This document shows, piece by piece, positions 43,762 to 52,742 of a DNA stretch of 64,000 nucleotides. Location of the stretch: assembly GCF_024400215.1 (NCBI RefSeq), contig NZ_CP053748.1, forward strand, positions 4,464,001 through 4,528,000, read 5' to 3'. Position numbers and translations under genes: made by a program. How positions within the stretch are numbered: position 1 is the first letter of the stretch; every line of letters begins with the position of its first letter. The notes beneath the pieces are model-generated. The model was not told where the DNA came from, made no database searches, and saw nothing but the letters and a program-made list of their open reading frames with translations. The DNA comes from Massilia sp. erpn. GTDB lineage: Bacteria > Pseudomonadota > Gammaproteobacteria > Burkholderiales > Burkholderiaceae_D.

Positions 43762-44183
43762 TGGACTATAACGCAGCCTTCCAGATCAGCGCGAGCGGCA
43801 TGGCGCTGGAAAAACTGCGCCAGAGCGTGACGGCGGCCAATCTCGCCAATATGCACAGCGCCGGCCCGAATGCGGCCCAGACCTACCGCCCGATGCGGGT
43901 GATCGCCCAGGCCAGCGCCGCCGGCAGCGGCGCCTTCGGCCGCCTGCTGGGCGGGGTCGAGGTGGTGGCGCTGGCGCCGCAGGCGGCGCCGCCGCGCATG
44001 GTGCACGAGCCGGGCCATCCCTACGCCGATGCGCAGGGCATGGTGGCTTACCCGGCCGTCAACCATACCGAGGAAATGATCAATCTGAACACGGCGCTGC
44101 GTGCCTACGAGGCGAATGTGGCGGCCATGAGCGCGGCGCGCGCCATGGCGGCGCGCACCCTGGAAATTGGAGGTCAGCCATGA
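43761..44183 (+). CDS. flgC: Rod protein FlgC
   Basis: The 140-residue protein begins MDYNAAFQISASGMALEKLR, has VTAANLANMHSAG in place of the usual NTPG, and ends with NLNTALRAYEANVAAMSAARAMAARTLEIG, typical of FlgC. It overlaps fliE by 4 bp (ATGA). Confidence 0.9.
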   Translation: MDYNAAFQISASGMALEKLRQSVTAANLANMHSAGPNAAQTYRPMRVIAQASAAGSGAFGRLLGGVEVVALAPQAAPPRMVHEPGHPYADAQGMVAYPAVNHTEEMINLNTALRAYEANVAAMSAARAMAARTLEIGGQP

Positions 44184-44488
44184 TCGAAGCGATCGCCGCC
44201 ATCGGCGCCAGCGCCGAACTGGCCGCACTGGCGCCTGCCGCCACCACCGGCGCCGCAGCCCCGGCCGCGCCGGGCTTTGCCAGCTGGTTCAGCGAACAGG
44301 TGGGCCAGGTGAATACCACCCTGGTGCAGACCGACCACGAGGTGCAGGCCCTGGCCGCCGGCGAAGCGGGCAGCCTGCACGAGGTGATGATCCATCTGGA
44401 AGAGGCCAAGCTGTCCTTCCAGCTGCTGGCCCAGGTGCGCAACCGCATGCTGGAAGCCTATCAAGAAGTTATGCGGATGCAGGTTTAG
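44180..44488 (+). CDS. fliE: MS-ring/rod adaptor FliE
   Basis: The 102-residue protein ends EVMIHLEEAKLSFQLLAQVRNRMLEAYQEVMRMQV, the highly conserved FliE C-terminal helix. The N-terminal half is Ala-rich. It sits between flgC and fliF as in many flagellar operons. Confidence 0.93.
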   Translation: MIEAIAAIGASAELAALAPAATTGAAAPAAPGFASWFSEQVGQVNTTLVQTDHEVQALAAGEAGSLHEVMIHLEEAKLSFQLLAQVRNRMLEAYQEVMRMQV

Positions 44489-44497
44489 GAGTAGAAA

Positions 44498-45955
44498 GTG
44501 GCAATGTTTGAAACATGGAAGAGCCTGAGCACCCAGGCCAAGGCCGGCATCGCCGGCGGCGCGATCCTGATCCTGGGCTTGACGGCCGGCCTGGGCTTCT
44601 GGGCTTACCGCGCCGATTACCAGGTGCTGTTCGCGGAAGTGGCGCCGGCCGACGCGGCCGCCATGACGGCTGAACTGGAGCGCATGAAAACGCCGTACCA
44701 GCTGGCCGACGGCGGCAATACCATCCTGGTGCCGAAGGACGTGGTGTATAAGACCCGGCTGCAGCTGATGGGCAAGGATATCCCGCTGCATGGGGCGGTC
44801 GGCTTCGAGGTCTTCAACAACGCCGACTTCGGCATGACCGAATTCGTGCAGAAGGTCAATTACCAGCGCGCCGTGCAGGGCGAATTGACGCGCACCATCC
44901 TGTCGATCGAGGAGATCCAGGCGGCGCGCGTGCACCTGGCGCTGCCGGAACAAGGCTTGTTCAAGAAAACGGCGGCCAAGTCCAAGGCTTCGGTGACGCT
45001 GACCATGAAGCGCGGTCAGACCCTGCAGCCGGAGCAGGTGGCCGGCATCCAGCGCCTGGTGGCGGCATCGGTGCCCGAAATCGCCAGCGCCGACGTCACC
45101 GTGCTCAACCAGCACGGCGTGGCGCTGACGCGCGTGGCGCATGGCGAGGGCGGCGAGGCCGAGCTGTCGGCCAGCCAGCAGCTCGACTCCAAGCGCGGCG
45201 CCGAGGAATACCTGCTGAAGAAGGTGAACACCGTGCTGGAGCGTACCTTTGGTCCCGGCGAAGCCGTGGCCAGCGTGGACGTGCTGCTGGATATGGACCA
45301 GAGCCGGGTCACCACCGAGGAAGTGCTGGCGGCGCGCGGCGCGCCGAGCGACGCCTTGCCGGCCGGGGTCATGGTGCGCGAGCGCCAGACCACGCGCGAA
45401 GGCGGCGCGGCTGGCGTGGTGGCGGGCGCGGCCAAGTCCGATGCGGGCGCGGCAGCCAGCACCACCGAGACCGATTACCAGGTGGGCCGCCGGGTCGAGC
45501 AGCAGGTGACGGCGAGCGGCAAGCTGAAGCGCATGACGGTGGCGGTGCTGGTCAAGCAGCCGCTCAATGAAGGCCAGCTGGAGCGCCTGAAGGAAGTGGT
45601 GGCGCTGGCCACCGGCCTGAACGCCGAGCGCGGCGACGCCATCGTGGTGCAGTCGATGGACCAGTTTGCTTCGCCGCTGCGCCAGCCCGTGGCGGCGCCG
45701 GCCGACAGTGCCGCTGCCGACGCTGCGGCCGCCGCGCCGCGCGCGGACGCGGAGATGGGCCTGGCGCAGGTGCCGGCCCTGTTGCTGGTGCTGCTGGGCG
45801 CCCTGGTACTGGGCGTGGGCAGTTACCTGGCCCTGGGCCGCCGGCGCCAGGCTGAGCGGCGTCTGGCGCCGGGCGAACGCGAGCAGATGTTGCAGAATGT
45901 GCGGCAATGGATCGGCGTCCCTGGCGGCAAGGATGCGGCGGGAGGCGGCCAGTGA
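44498..45955 (+). CDS. fliF: MS-ring protein FliF (short)
   Basis: The 485-residue protein has membrane helices near residues 17-37 and 425-447. Between them lie the ring-building domains with YQVLFAEVAPADAAAMTAELERMKTPYQLADGG and EGELTRTIL-type text (QGELTRTILSIEEIQAARVHLALPE). It is shorter than the usual 550-570 residues. The FliG-binding C-terminal tail after the second helix is only about 35 residues and ends in GGKDAAGGGQ. The start is a GTG at 44498, or an ATG two codons later. Confidence 0.92.
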   Translation: MAMFETWKSLSTQAKAGIAGGAILILGLTAGLGFWAYRADYQVLFAEVAPADAAAMTAELERMKTPYQLADGGNTILVPKDVVYKTRLQLMGKDIPLHGAVGFEVFNNADFGMTEFVQKVNYQRAVQGELTRTILSIEEIQAARVHLALPEQGLFKKTAAKSKASVTLTMKRGQTLQPEQVAGIQRLVAASVPEIASADVTVLNQHGVALTRVAHGEGGEAELSASQQLDSKRGAEEYLLKKVNTVLERTFGPGEAVASVDVLLDMDQSRVTTEEVLAARGAPSDALPAGVMVRERQTTREGGAAGVVAGAAKSDAGAAASTTETDYQVGRRVEQQVTASGKLKRMTVAVLVKQPLNEGQLERLKEVVALATGLNAERGDAIVVQSMDQFASPLRQPVAAPADSAAADAAAAAPRADAEMGLAQVPALLLVLLGALVLGVGSYLALGRRRQAERRLAPGEREQMLQNVRQWIGVPGGKDAAGGGQ

Positions 45956-46470
45956 GCGGCCACCGCCAGGCGGCCGTGGCGCTGCATGCGCTGGCCGCCG
46001 CCGACCGCGAACTGATTCTGGCCGAATTGCCGGCTGCGGACCAGCACACCTTGCGCGGCCATCTGGCCGAGCTGCGGGAACTGGGTTTCGAGTCCGGCGG
46101 CAGCAGCACCTTGCTGGCGGCGGCCAAGGCGGGCGGCGCCGCCGCCATGCCGGCGCTGGAGCGCCTGCAGGCGGCCACGCCGCAGCAAATCTATGCCGTG
46201 CTGGAACGCGAACCGGCTTCGCTGGTGGCCCAGGTGCTGGCCGCCCAGCACTGGCGCTGGCACGCAGCGTTCCTGGCCCTGTGTACACCGGCGCGCCGTA
46301 ACGCCGTACAGGCCGCCGCATCGGCCGCCAGCGCCACGGCGCCGGCGCGCCGCCGCTTTCTGCTGGAAGCGCTGGCGCAACGGCTGGGCCAGCCGGCATC
46401 GGCCGCCCAGACGGACCATGCCGCCGCGCCGCGCCGCCTGCTGCAAAGGATGTTGGCATGGACGCGCTGA
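45952..46470 (+). CDS. Short FliG-like protein (172 residues)
   Basis: The position between fliF and fliH and weak FliG text (AAVALHALAAADRELILAELPAADQHTL near the N-terminus, ATPQQIYAVLEREPASLVAQVLAA near 75-98) support a FliG relative. At 172 residues it is about half the usual 330. The C-terminal torque domain and its charged motor helix are not recognisable. It overlaps fliF by 4 bp, starting at a GTG, and fliH by 13 bp. It could bridge the MS ring to a C-ring-like sorting platform without generating torque. The identification is tentative. Confidence 0.55.
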   Translation: MSGHRQAAVALHALAAADRELILAELPAADQHTLRGHLAELRELGFESGGSSTLLAAAKAGGAAAMPALERLQAATPQQIYAVLEREPASLVAQVLAAQHWRWHAAFLALCTPARRNAVQAAASAASATAPARRRFLLEALAQRLGQPASAAQTDHAAAPRRLLQRMLAWTR

Positions 46471-47588
46471 TCCGCGCCGCCGACGTGTCGGCCCAGCCGC
46501 GCCAGTTGCGGCGCCCGGGCGTGGCCGAGGTGCACCCGGTGGCTCCGGCCACGGCGGTGGAAGGCCAGGCGCAGGCGCAGCTGCCGCAGTCTCAGTCGTC
46601 GACTCAGCCGCGCATGCCGCTCCAGCCGCCTGTGCCAGCACAAACCAAGACCCTGGCGGAATCGGCAGCGCCGGCTCAGCCGCCCAGCCAGCGTCCGCCC
46701 CAGGCATCCAGCCTGGCGCCGGCCTTGGCCGCCGGCCTGCTGGCGGCAGATGACGGCGCATCGCGGCCATCGCCGGTGGTGGCTAGGGCCCCGGTTGCGG
46801 CTGAAGCGCCAGCGGCCGTGGCGCCGGTGCTGCCGGCGACCCAGGCCGCTACCGTGATCCAGGCCGTCACCGCGGCCGGCGCACACGCCGCGGCAACGGC
46901 ACTGGGCGAACTGCTGTCACCCCAGGACCAGCAAGCGCAGGCGGCACTGGCCGTCCGCGAAACGGCCCTGGCGCGGCGCGAGGACGAGGTTACGGCCCTG
47001 CGCGCGCGTCTGGAAAAACAGGAGGCGGAACTGGCTGCGGCCCGGCGCGAGCTGGACGAGCAGGCGGCGCAGCGCCTGGCCGACGCCGAACAGCGCGGCC
47101 TGGCCCAGGGCCAGGCGTGCGCTGCCCAGGAAGCCCAGGAAGCGGCGGCGCAGCGTCTGGCGGCCCTGGATGCGGCCGTTGCCGCCTTCGACGCCGCCCG
47201 CAGCGCGGGCGCGCCCGAGCAGGAAGACTTGCTGGTGGAAACCATCCATGGCGTGCTGTGCCGCATGCTCGGCGACAGCGCGGCCAGCCCGGACAGCGTG
47301 CTGGCCCAGGTGCGCCGCCTGGTCGGCGCAGCGCACGACAGCGCGCAGCTGCGTCTGCGCCTGCATCCCCAGGATGCCGAGCTGCTGCGCGGCATGCTGG
47401 CGGCCGGCGCCCATCAGCTTGACCCGCGCGTCAGCATCCAGGGCGATGCCGATGTTGGCCTGGGCGGCGGCCTGCTGGACAGCGAACGCGGCACGCTCGA
47501 TGCGCGCCTCGACATTCAGCTGCAGCAGTTGCGCCAAACCTTGCTGGCGGTGCGCCAGCGCCGCGCCCAGCCCGAGGTGGCCGACTGA
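46458..47588 (+). CDS. fliH: FliH-like export ATPase regulator
   Basis: The 376-residue protein has a Pro/Ala/Gln-rich N-terminal 150 residues, then a coiled-coil segment (ALARREDEVTALRARLEKQEAEL to AEQRGLAQGQACAAQEAQEAAAQRL). The C-terminal FliH/SctL domain reads LLVETIHGVLCRMLGD, LRLRLHPQDAELL, VSIQGDADVGLGGGLLDSERGTLDARLDIQLQQL. It is long for FliH (usually about 230 residues). It overlaps fliI by one base. Confidence 0.87.
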   Translation: MDALIRAADVSAQPRQLRRPGVAEVHPVAPATAVEGQAQAQLPQSQSSTQPRMPLQPPVPAQTKTLAESAAPAQPPSQRPPQASSLAPALAAGLLAADDGASRPSPVVARAPVAAEAPAAVAPVLPATQAATVIQAVTAAGAHAAATALGELLSPQDQQAQAALAVRETALARREDEVTALRARLEKQEAELAAARRELDEQAAQRLADAEQRGLAQGQACAAQEAQEAAAQRLAALDAAVAAFDAARSAGAPEQEDLLVETIHGVLCRMLGDSAASPDSVLAQVRRLVGAAHDSAQLRLRLHPQDAELLRGMLAAGAHQLDPRVSIQGDADVGLGGGLLDSERGTLDARLDIQLQQLRQTLLAVRQRRAQPEVAD

Positions 47589-48901
47589 TGCAAGCCTATC
47601 TGGACGCCGTACGCCAAGCCACGCTGACGCGCCGCGTCGGCCGCGTGCTGGCCATTTCCGGCCAGAGCATCGAGGCGCAGGGGCCGGATGCGGCCGTGGG
47701 CGAGGTGTGCCACGTGCGCGCCGGCGCCGATGGCCCCTTGCTGGCGGCCGAGGTGGTGGGCTTGCGTCCGGGCCGGGTGATCCTGATGCCGTACGGCGAT
47801 ACGCGCGGCGTGGGCGCCGGCAGCGAGATCGTGGCCAGCGGCCAGCCGCCCGGCATCCCGGTCGGCGCCGCCCTGCTGGGGCGGGTCATCGATGCTTTCG
47901 GCCAGCCGCTGGACGGCGGTCCGGCCTTGCCGCCCGGCCCGCTGCGCAGCCTGTATGCGGCGCCGATCAATCCGCTGACCCGGCCGCGCATCACGCGTCC
48001 GCTGGAAACCGGGGTGCGCGCCATCGACGCCTTGCTGCCGCTGGGACAGGGGCAGCGCGTCGGCATCTTCGCCGGCAGCGGCGTGGGCAAGAGTACCTTG
48101 CTGGGCATGCTGGCGCGCGAAGTGCGCACCGACGTCAATGTGATCGCCCTGATCGGCGAACGCGGCCGCGAAGTGCGCGACTTCGTCGAACAGCAGCTTG
48201 GCAGCGAAGGCTTGCGCCGCAGCGTGGTGCTGGTGGCCACCTCCGACCAGCCGGCCCTGGTGCGCACGCGCGCCGCGCATGCCGCCACCGCCATCGCCGA
48301 GCATTTCCGCGACGCCGGCCAGCAAGTGCTGCTGATGATGGATTCGCTCACCCGCTTTGCCATGGCGCGGCGCGAGGTCGGCCTGGCGGCCGGCGAGCCG
48401 CCCACGGCGCGCGGCTATACGCCCTCGGTGTTCGCCGAGATCCCGGCCCTGTGCGAGCGCTGCGGCACCACCGATTCGGGCGGCGCCATCACCGCGCTGT
48501 ACACGGTGCTGGTGGAGGGCGACGATTTCAACGAACCGGTGTCGGACATCGTGCGCGCCACGCTGGACGGCCACATCATGCTGTCGCGCCAGCTGGCCCA
48601 CGAAGGCCATTACCCGGCCATCGACGTGCTGCAGAGCGCCAGCCGGCTGGCGTCGGAACTGAGCAGCAAGAGCGAGCAGCAGCTGATGGCGGCTGCCGTC
48701 GACCTGCTGGCCAATTACGAGCGCAACCGCCAGATGGTGGAAATGGGCGCTTACCGCGCCGGCAGCAATCCCGCCGTCGACCGCGCCATCGCGGCGGCGC
48801 CGGCCCTGCGCGCCGTGCTGCGCCAGCGCGTGGGCGAGGCGGCTTCGCGCGCCGAGGCGCTGGCCCAGCTGGGCAATGCCGTCAAAGGGACGGGCGGCTG
48901 A
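47588..48901 (+). CDS. fliI: Flagellar-type export ATPase FliI
   Basis: The 437-residue protein has the Walker A motif FAGSGVGKSTL near residue 162, Walker B VLLMMDSLTRFAMARRE near 246, and the conserved RPRITRPLETGVRAIDALLP and ERGREVRDF segments. This is the full length for FliI/SctN. With fliH upstream and fliJ downstream it forms the ATPase complex that feeds the export gate. Confidence 0.96.
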   Translation: MQAYLDAVRQATLTRRVGRVLAISGQSIEAQGPDAAVGEVCHVRAGADGPLLAAEVVGLRPGRVILMPYGDTRGVGAGSEIVASGQPPGIPVGAALLGRVIDAFGQPLDGGPALPPGPLRSLYAAPINPLTRPRITRPLETGVRAIDALLPLGQGQRVGIFAGSGVGKSTLLGMLAREVRTDVNVIALIGERGREVRDFVEQQLGSEGLRRSVVLVATSDQPALVRTRAAHAATAIAEHFRDAGQQVLLMMDSLTRFAMARREVGLAAGEPPTARGYTPSVFAEIPALCERCGTTDSGGAITALYTVLVEGDDFNEPVSDIVRATLDGHIMLSRQLAHEGHYPAIDVLQSASRLASELSSKSEQQLMAAAVDLLANYERNRQMVEMGAYRAGSNPAVDRAIAAAPALRAVLRQRVGEAASRAEALAQLGNAVKGTGG

Positions 48902-49356
48902 TGGGCGGGCGCTTCCGTTACGCGCTGGAACCGGTGCGCCTGCGCCGTGCCTGGGAACTGGACGCGTTGCGGCTGGTCCTGGGCGAGAGCCAGGCCGCGC
49001 TGGCGCAGCAGCAGGCCGCGCTGGACGCGGCCCAGCAGCGCAGCGAGGCGGCCGCTGCCGGCTGGCACAGCCTGGCCGGCGCCGGCCAGGCGCTGACGGC
49101 CGACCGGCTGCTGCTGGCGCAGCGTTACATCGCCGATTGCCGCCAGCAGCTGCAGGCCGCGCAAGCGGCGCTGAGCGCGCGGCAGGCCGAACACGAGGAA
49201 TTGGTGGCACAGGTGCTCGCGGCGCAGCGCGCGCTGGACGCCGTGGAGAAGCACCGCAAGCAAGCTTTGGGCGAATTCAGGAAGGCGCGGCAAAGCCTGG
49301 AGTTCAAGGACGCCGATGATCAATGGGGTATTTTGCAAGCAGGAATAGGCAGATGA
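48901..49356 (+). CDS. fliJ: FliJ-like coiled-coil chaperone/stalk
   Basis: The 151-residue, almost entirely coiled-coil protein begins MGGRFRYALEPVRLRRAWELD, like the FliJ start with its Phe and Leu spacing, and ends with VEKHRKQALGEFRKARQSLEFKDADDQW. The ATG shares its first base with the fliI stop. It is placed directly after fliI as FliJ/SctO always is. Confidence 0.85.
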   Translation: MGGRFRYALEPVRLRRAWELDALRLVLGESQAALAQQQAALDAAQQRSEAAAAGWHSLAGAGQALTADRLLLAQRYIADCRQQLQAAQAALSARQAEHEELVAQVLAAQRALDAVEKHRKQALGEFRKARQSLEFKDADDQWGILQAGIGR

Positions 49357-50327
49357 CAGTCAATCTCGAACAAATGGGCCGTGCTGGCGAGACGCCGGCC
49401 AGCCACGCGCGCCGCCAGCCGCAAGCGCGGCAGGAGCGCTGGTTGTATGAGCTGGAGCACGCCATGCTGCAGCAGGAACAGAAGAAGCCGCGCCAGGCGC
49501 CGCCGCTGCAAGCGCCCGTGCCGCTGCGCGCCGATATGGCGCCCGCGGCGGCGACCGAACCGGCGTTGACGGCGGCGCGTGGCCGCGATGGCATGACGCC
49601 AGCACGGCCGGATATGCCGGCGGCGTCCGCCGCGCCGGTGACGGCAGCGGCGGCAGCGGCGGGCGAGCCGGTGAGCGGTGCCGCGTGCGCCATGGCGGCA
49701 GACAGCCCGGCCGGCGCGGTGCCCGGCAGCGCTGCACCGGCGCACGGCGAGGCCGGCGTGGAGCCCGGCCATGGGGCGACGGATGCCGTGCAGGCGCCCC
49801 ATGGCACGCTGGCCCAGGCCGTGCTGCCGAACGGGGCGGTGCTGGCGGCCGCAGCGTCGGCGCGGCCGGCCGCCGCCGTGGCGGCGCTGGAGGGTGTCGC
49901 CAGCGCCGCGGCCGCACAGCCGATGGTGGCCGGCGCCGAGCGCCTGAGCTTGCCGTTTGGCGCGCCAGCCGAGGCCGAGCCGGCCCCGGCCCCAGCCCAA
50001 GCGGAGCCGCCGGAGCCGGATGAAGCCGCTGCCACCGGCAGCCGCGCCGAACAGGACTACCGTGCGCAGCAGCTGCATGTGTATCAGGATGCGCAAGGCG
50101 TGCAAGCCTGGGTCCGCGATGCCGGGCTCAGCGCCGCCCAGGCGCTCGGGCTGGCGCAAGCCATGGCCGGCGAGCTGGCCGGCAGCGGTGCGCGCCTGAC
50201 GGCGCTGACGCTGAACGGCAAGAAACTCTTGGAGAACGCCTCGGTTGCCGCCGGCGGCGACGCTTTCGTTGCCGCCGTGCCGGCGGCGCCGGCCTTCCTT
50301 CCCATCGATGCAAAAGGACCACTCTAA
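49353..50327 (+). CDS. FliK-like hook-length control protein
   Basis: The 324-residue protein is dominated by Ala, Pro and Gly (residues about 45-230). A more ordered C-terminal part (EQDYRAQQLHVYQDAQGVQAWVRDAGLSAAQALGLAQAM) takes the place of the FliK/SctP switch domain. Location between fliJ and flgD and composition support FliK, but the usual C-terminal core is not clear. The ATG at 49353 overlaps the fliJ stop (ATGA). Confidence 0.6.
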   Translation: MTVNLEQMGRAGETPASHARRQPQARQERWLYELEHAMLQQEQKKPRQAPPLQAPVPLRADMAPAAATEPALTAARGRDGMTPARPDMPAASAAPVTAAAAAAGEPVSGAACAMAADSPAGAVPGSAAPAHGEAGVEPGHGATDAVQAPHGTLAQAVLPNGAVLAAAASARPAAAVAALEGVASAAAAQPMVAGAERLSLPFGAPAEAEPAPAPAQAEPPEPDEAAATGSRAEQDYRAQQLHVYQDAQGVQAWVRDAGLSAAQALGLAQAMAGELAGSGARLTALTLNGKKLLENASVAAGGDAFVAAVPAAPAFLPIDAKGPL

Positions 50328-50731
50328 TGGCAATCTCCCCCAGCTCCGCGGTCGGTTCCGCTCCCCTCTCGCAATCGGCCAATATCGGCATCCAGGACTT
50401 CCTGAAGATCCTGACGGCCCAGCTCAACAACCAGGATCCGCTGAAGCCGGTGGACAACCAGGAATTCGTGGCGCAGATCGCGCAGTTTGCGACCCTGGAG
50501 CAAAGCCGCCAGCTGAATGAAAAAATCGAAGGCTTGCTGTCGGTGCAATCGTCGATGCAATCGATCGGCTTGCTGGGCAAGACCGTCGACGTGGGCCAGG
50601 GCGGCGGCCTGCTGACCGGCCGCGTCACCGCGATCGACGTCAGCAGCGGCGCGCCGATGCTGACCCTCACCACGCCGGCCAACACCTTCCTGAACAATAT
50701 CAATATGTCGCAAATCATCAATATTCGCTGA
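50327..50731 (+). CDS. flgD: Hook-cap protein FlgD (short form)
   Basis: The 134-residue protein has the diagnostic N-terminal FlgD segment FLKILTAQLNNQDPLKPVDNQEFVAQIAQFATLEQSRQLN, then GLLGKTVDV. It lacks the C-terminal Tudor/FnIII extension of enterobacterial FlgD (about 230 residues). It is required to cap the growing hook. It is coupled to the upstream gene by one base. Confidence 0.92.
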   Translation: MAISPSSAVGSAPLSQSANIGIQDFLKILTAQLNNQDPLKPVDNQEFVAQIAQFATLEQSRQLNEKIEGLLSVQSSMQSIGLLGKTVDVGQGGGLLTGRVTAIDVSSGAPMLTLTTPANTFLNNINMSQIINIR

Positions 50732-50741
50732 GGACAGAGCC

Positions 50742-51929
50742 ATGCTGGATACCTTATATATCGGAACGTCGGGCCTGCTGAGCCATGCCAAGGGCTTGCG
50801 CGTGGTCGGCAACAACCTGGCCAATGTCAACACGCCGGGCTTCAAAAGCGCCCAGCTGCAGTTCGGCGCCCTGTTTGAACAGGGCGGCGGCAGCGCGCCG
50901 GCCGCCACCGCCCAGCACGCGCTGGGGCGCGGCGTGGACGTGGTGGGCACGCGCCTGCTGCTGAAGGCCGGCAATGAGCAGGGCACGGGCAATCCGCTCG
51001 ACCTGAGCATCAATGGCAACGGCATGTTCGTGGTGCGCCGCGACGACAAGCTGATGTACACGCGCAGCGGCGATTTCCAGTTCAACGCCAGCAATCTGCT
51101 GGTCAACGGCGCCGGCGATCACGTGCAGGCGCTCGACGCGAACGGCAAGCTGAGCGACGTGACCCTGAACGACTTGCCGCGCAACCCGGCCAAGGCCACC
51201 ACCACCGTCAAGCTGAGCGGCAACCTGCCGACGCCGCCGGCGCCGCCGGCCACGCCCAGCGACACGGTGCTGAATGGCGTCACCGTCATCGATGCGGCCG
51301 GCGTCAGCCACGCCGTCAATCTGGTGATCAAATCGACCGGTGCCGGCAGCTATAGCGTGGCGGTCAGCGATGCGGCCGCCGGCGGCGCGGCCCTGGGCAG
51401 CGGCGTGATCAAATTTGTCGGCCTGGCGCCGGACCCGGCCAACAACACGGTGAGTTTCAATTACGCATCGGCCGGCGTGCCGGCGTTCGCTGTCAAGCTC
51501 GACTTCAGCGCCGTCAATTCCCTGCTCTCGCCCTCGACCCTGAGCGCGAGCCAGGACGGCTATCTGGGCGGCGTGCGCTCCGACCAGAGCATCGGCGCCG
51601 ACGGCACCATCAATGTGCGCTATTCCAATGGCCAGACCGGCAAAGGCCAGCGCCTGGCCCTGGCCGACTTCCGCTCGGAACAGGATCTGGACCAAGTCGC
51701 CAGCGGCATGTTTGTGCAAAAAGGCGAGAACGCGGTGCGCTATGGCCTGGCCGGCGTCGAAGCGTTCGGCAATCTGCAAGCGGGCCGGCGTGAAGGCTCG
51801 AACGTGGACCTGGCCGAAGAGTTCGGCAACCTGATCCTGATGCAGCGCGGCTACCAGGCGTCGTCCCACGTGATCAGCACCGCCAACGACATGATCCAGC
51901 AACTGTTCGACATGAAGGGGAACCGTTGA
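50742..51929 (+). CDS. flgE: Hook protein FlgE
   Basis: The 395-residue protein begins MLDTLYIGTSGLLSHAKGLRVVGNNLANVNTPGFKS and ends with EGSNVDLAEEFGNLILMQRGYQASSHVISTANDMIQQLFDM, both conserved ends of hook proteins. The middle holds the exposed hook domains. Its presence means the apparatus should extend a hook-like tube outside the cell. Confidence 0.94.
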   Translation: MLDTLYIGTSGLLSHAKGLRVVGNNLANVNTPGFKSAQLQFGALFEQGGGSAPAATAQHALGRGVDVVGTRLLLKAGNEQGTGNPLDLSINGNGMFVVRRDDKLMYTRSGDFQFNASNLLVNGAGDHVQALDANGKLSDVTLNDLPRNPAKATTTVKLSGNLPTPPAPPATPSDTVLNGVTVIDAAGVSHAVNLVIKSTGAGSYSVAVSDAAAGGAALGSGVIKFVGLAPDPANNTVSFNYASAGVPAFAVKLDFSAVNSLLSPSTLSASQDGYLGGVRSDQSIGADGTINVRYSNGQTGKGQRLALADFRSEQDLDQVASGMFVQKGENAVRYGLAGVEAFGNLQAGRREGSNVDLAEEFGNLILMQRGYQASSHVISTANDMIQQLFDMKGNR

Positions 51930-52729
51930 TGGCGTACCGCCCGTATCGCCTGCTGGGCAAGTCGACGCTGGCCGCGGTGCAGGAGGTGGTGCAGGGCGCG
52001 CTGGCGGCCTGGTGCGCGGACTGGGGGCTGGCGGCGGCCGATTGGTCGCTGGACTGCCAGGCGGCCGCCGACGGCGCCGGCAGCTGGCCGCTGTGGCGCC
52101 AGCGCCGCGTCAGCGGCGCGCTGGCGCTGTGGTATGGCTGGGGCGAGGACTTGCCGTTCCAGCTGCAGAAACAGTTGTTCCCGCCCGAACGCAGCTATGC
52201 CCAGCCTTCGGAATCGCAGGCGGGCCTGGCCGCTGCCGGCGCCGCGGCGGCGCTGGCGGCCTTGCTCGACACGCTGGCCGGCCTGGCCCATCTGCCGGGC
52301 GCGCCGGCCGCCACCGAGGCCGAAAGCGGGCCCGGCGCTGAATTGGCGCCAGGCTCGGGCGCCGTGTGCGCCGTACTGCGCAGCGCCCGCTGCACCCTGC
52401 ATTGCGTGCTGAACGGCGCCGTGGCCGACGCCTGGTGCGCGCTGGCGCGCCAGCCGCCGGCCACGGCCGCGCCGCTGGCGCCGCTGGCCGCGCTGCAGTA
52501 CAGCGCGGTGCTGGCCCATGTGCCGCTCAGCCTGCCCGTTGCGGTGGGCCGGGCCAGCGTCAGCCTGGGCAATCTGCGCACGCTGGCGCCGGGCGATGTG
52601 ATCCGCCTCGACAGCCTGGCCGACCGGCCGCTGGCGGTGGGCGCGCCGCAGGGCGGCATTCTTTTTGCAGGCTATCTCGGCCTGGCGCAACAATCGGTGG
52701 CGCTCGAAGTGCTGCCGGCACAAGCATAA
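51929..52729 (+). CDS. FliM/SctQ-like C-ring protein, single SPOA domain
   Basis: The 266-residue protein ends in a SPOA (FliMN_C) domain: LAHVPLSLPVAVGRASVSLGNLRTLAPGDVIRLDSL. The N-terminal 190 residues resemble neither the FliM CheY-binding peptide (EIDALL-type) nor a clear CheC-like middle domain. Immediately downstream is a FliN-type gene. The layout is closer to SctQ of injectisomes than to a motor FliM. The ATG shares one base with the flgE stop. Confidence 0.72.
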   Translation: MAYRPYRLLGKSTLAAVQEVVQGALAAWCADWGLAAADWSLDCQAAADGAGSWPLWRQRRVSGALALWYGWGEDLPFQLQKQLFPPERSYAQPSESQAGLAAAGAAAALAALLDTLAGLAHLPGAPAATEAESGPGAELAPGSGAVCAVLRSARCTLHCVLNGAVADAWCALARQPPATAAPLAPLAALQYSAVLAHVPLSLPVAVGRASVSLGNLRTLAPGDVIRLDSLADRPLAVGAPQGGILFAGYLGLAQQSVALEVLPAQA

Positions 52730-52742
52730 TTTGGAGTAAGCA

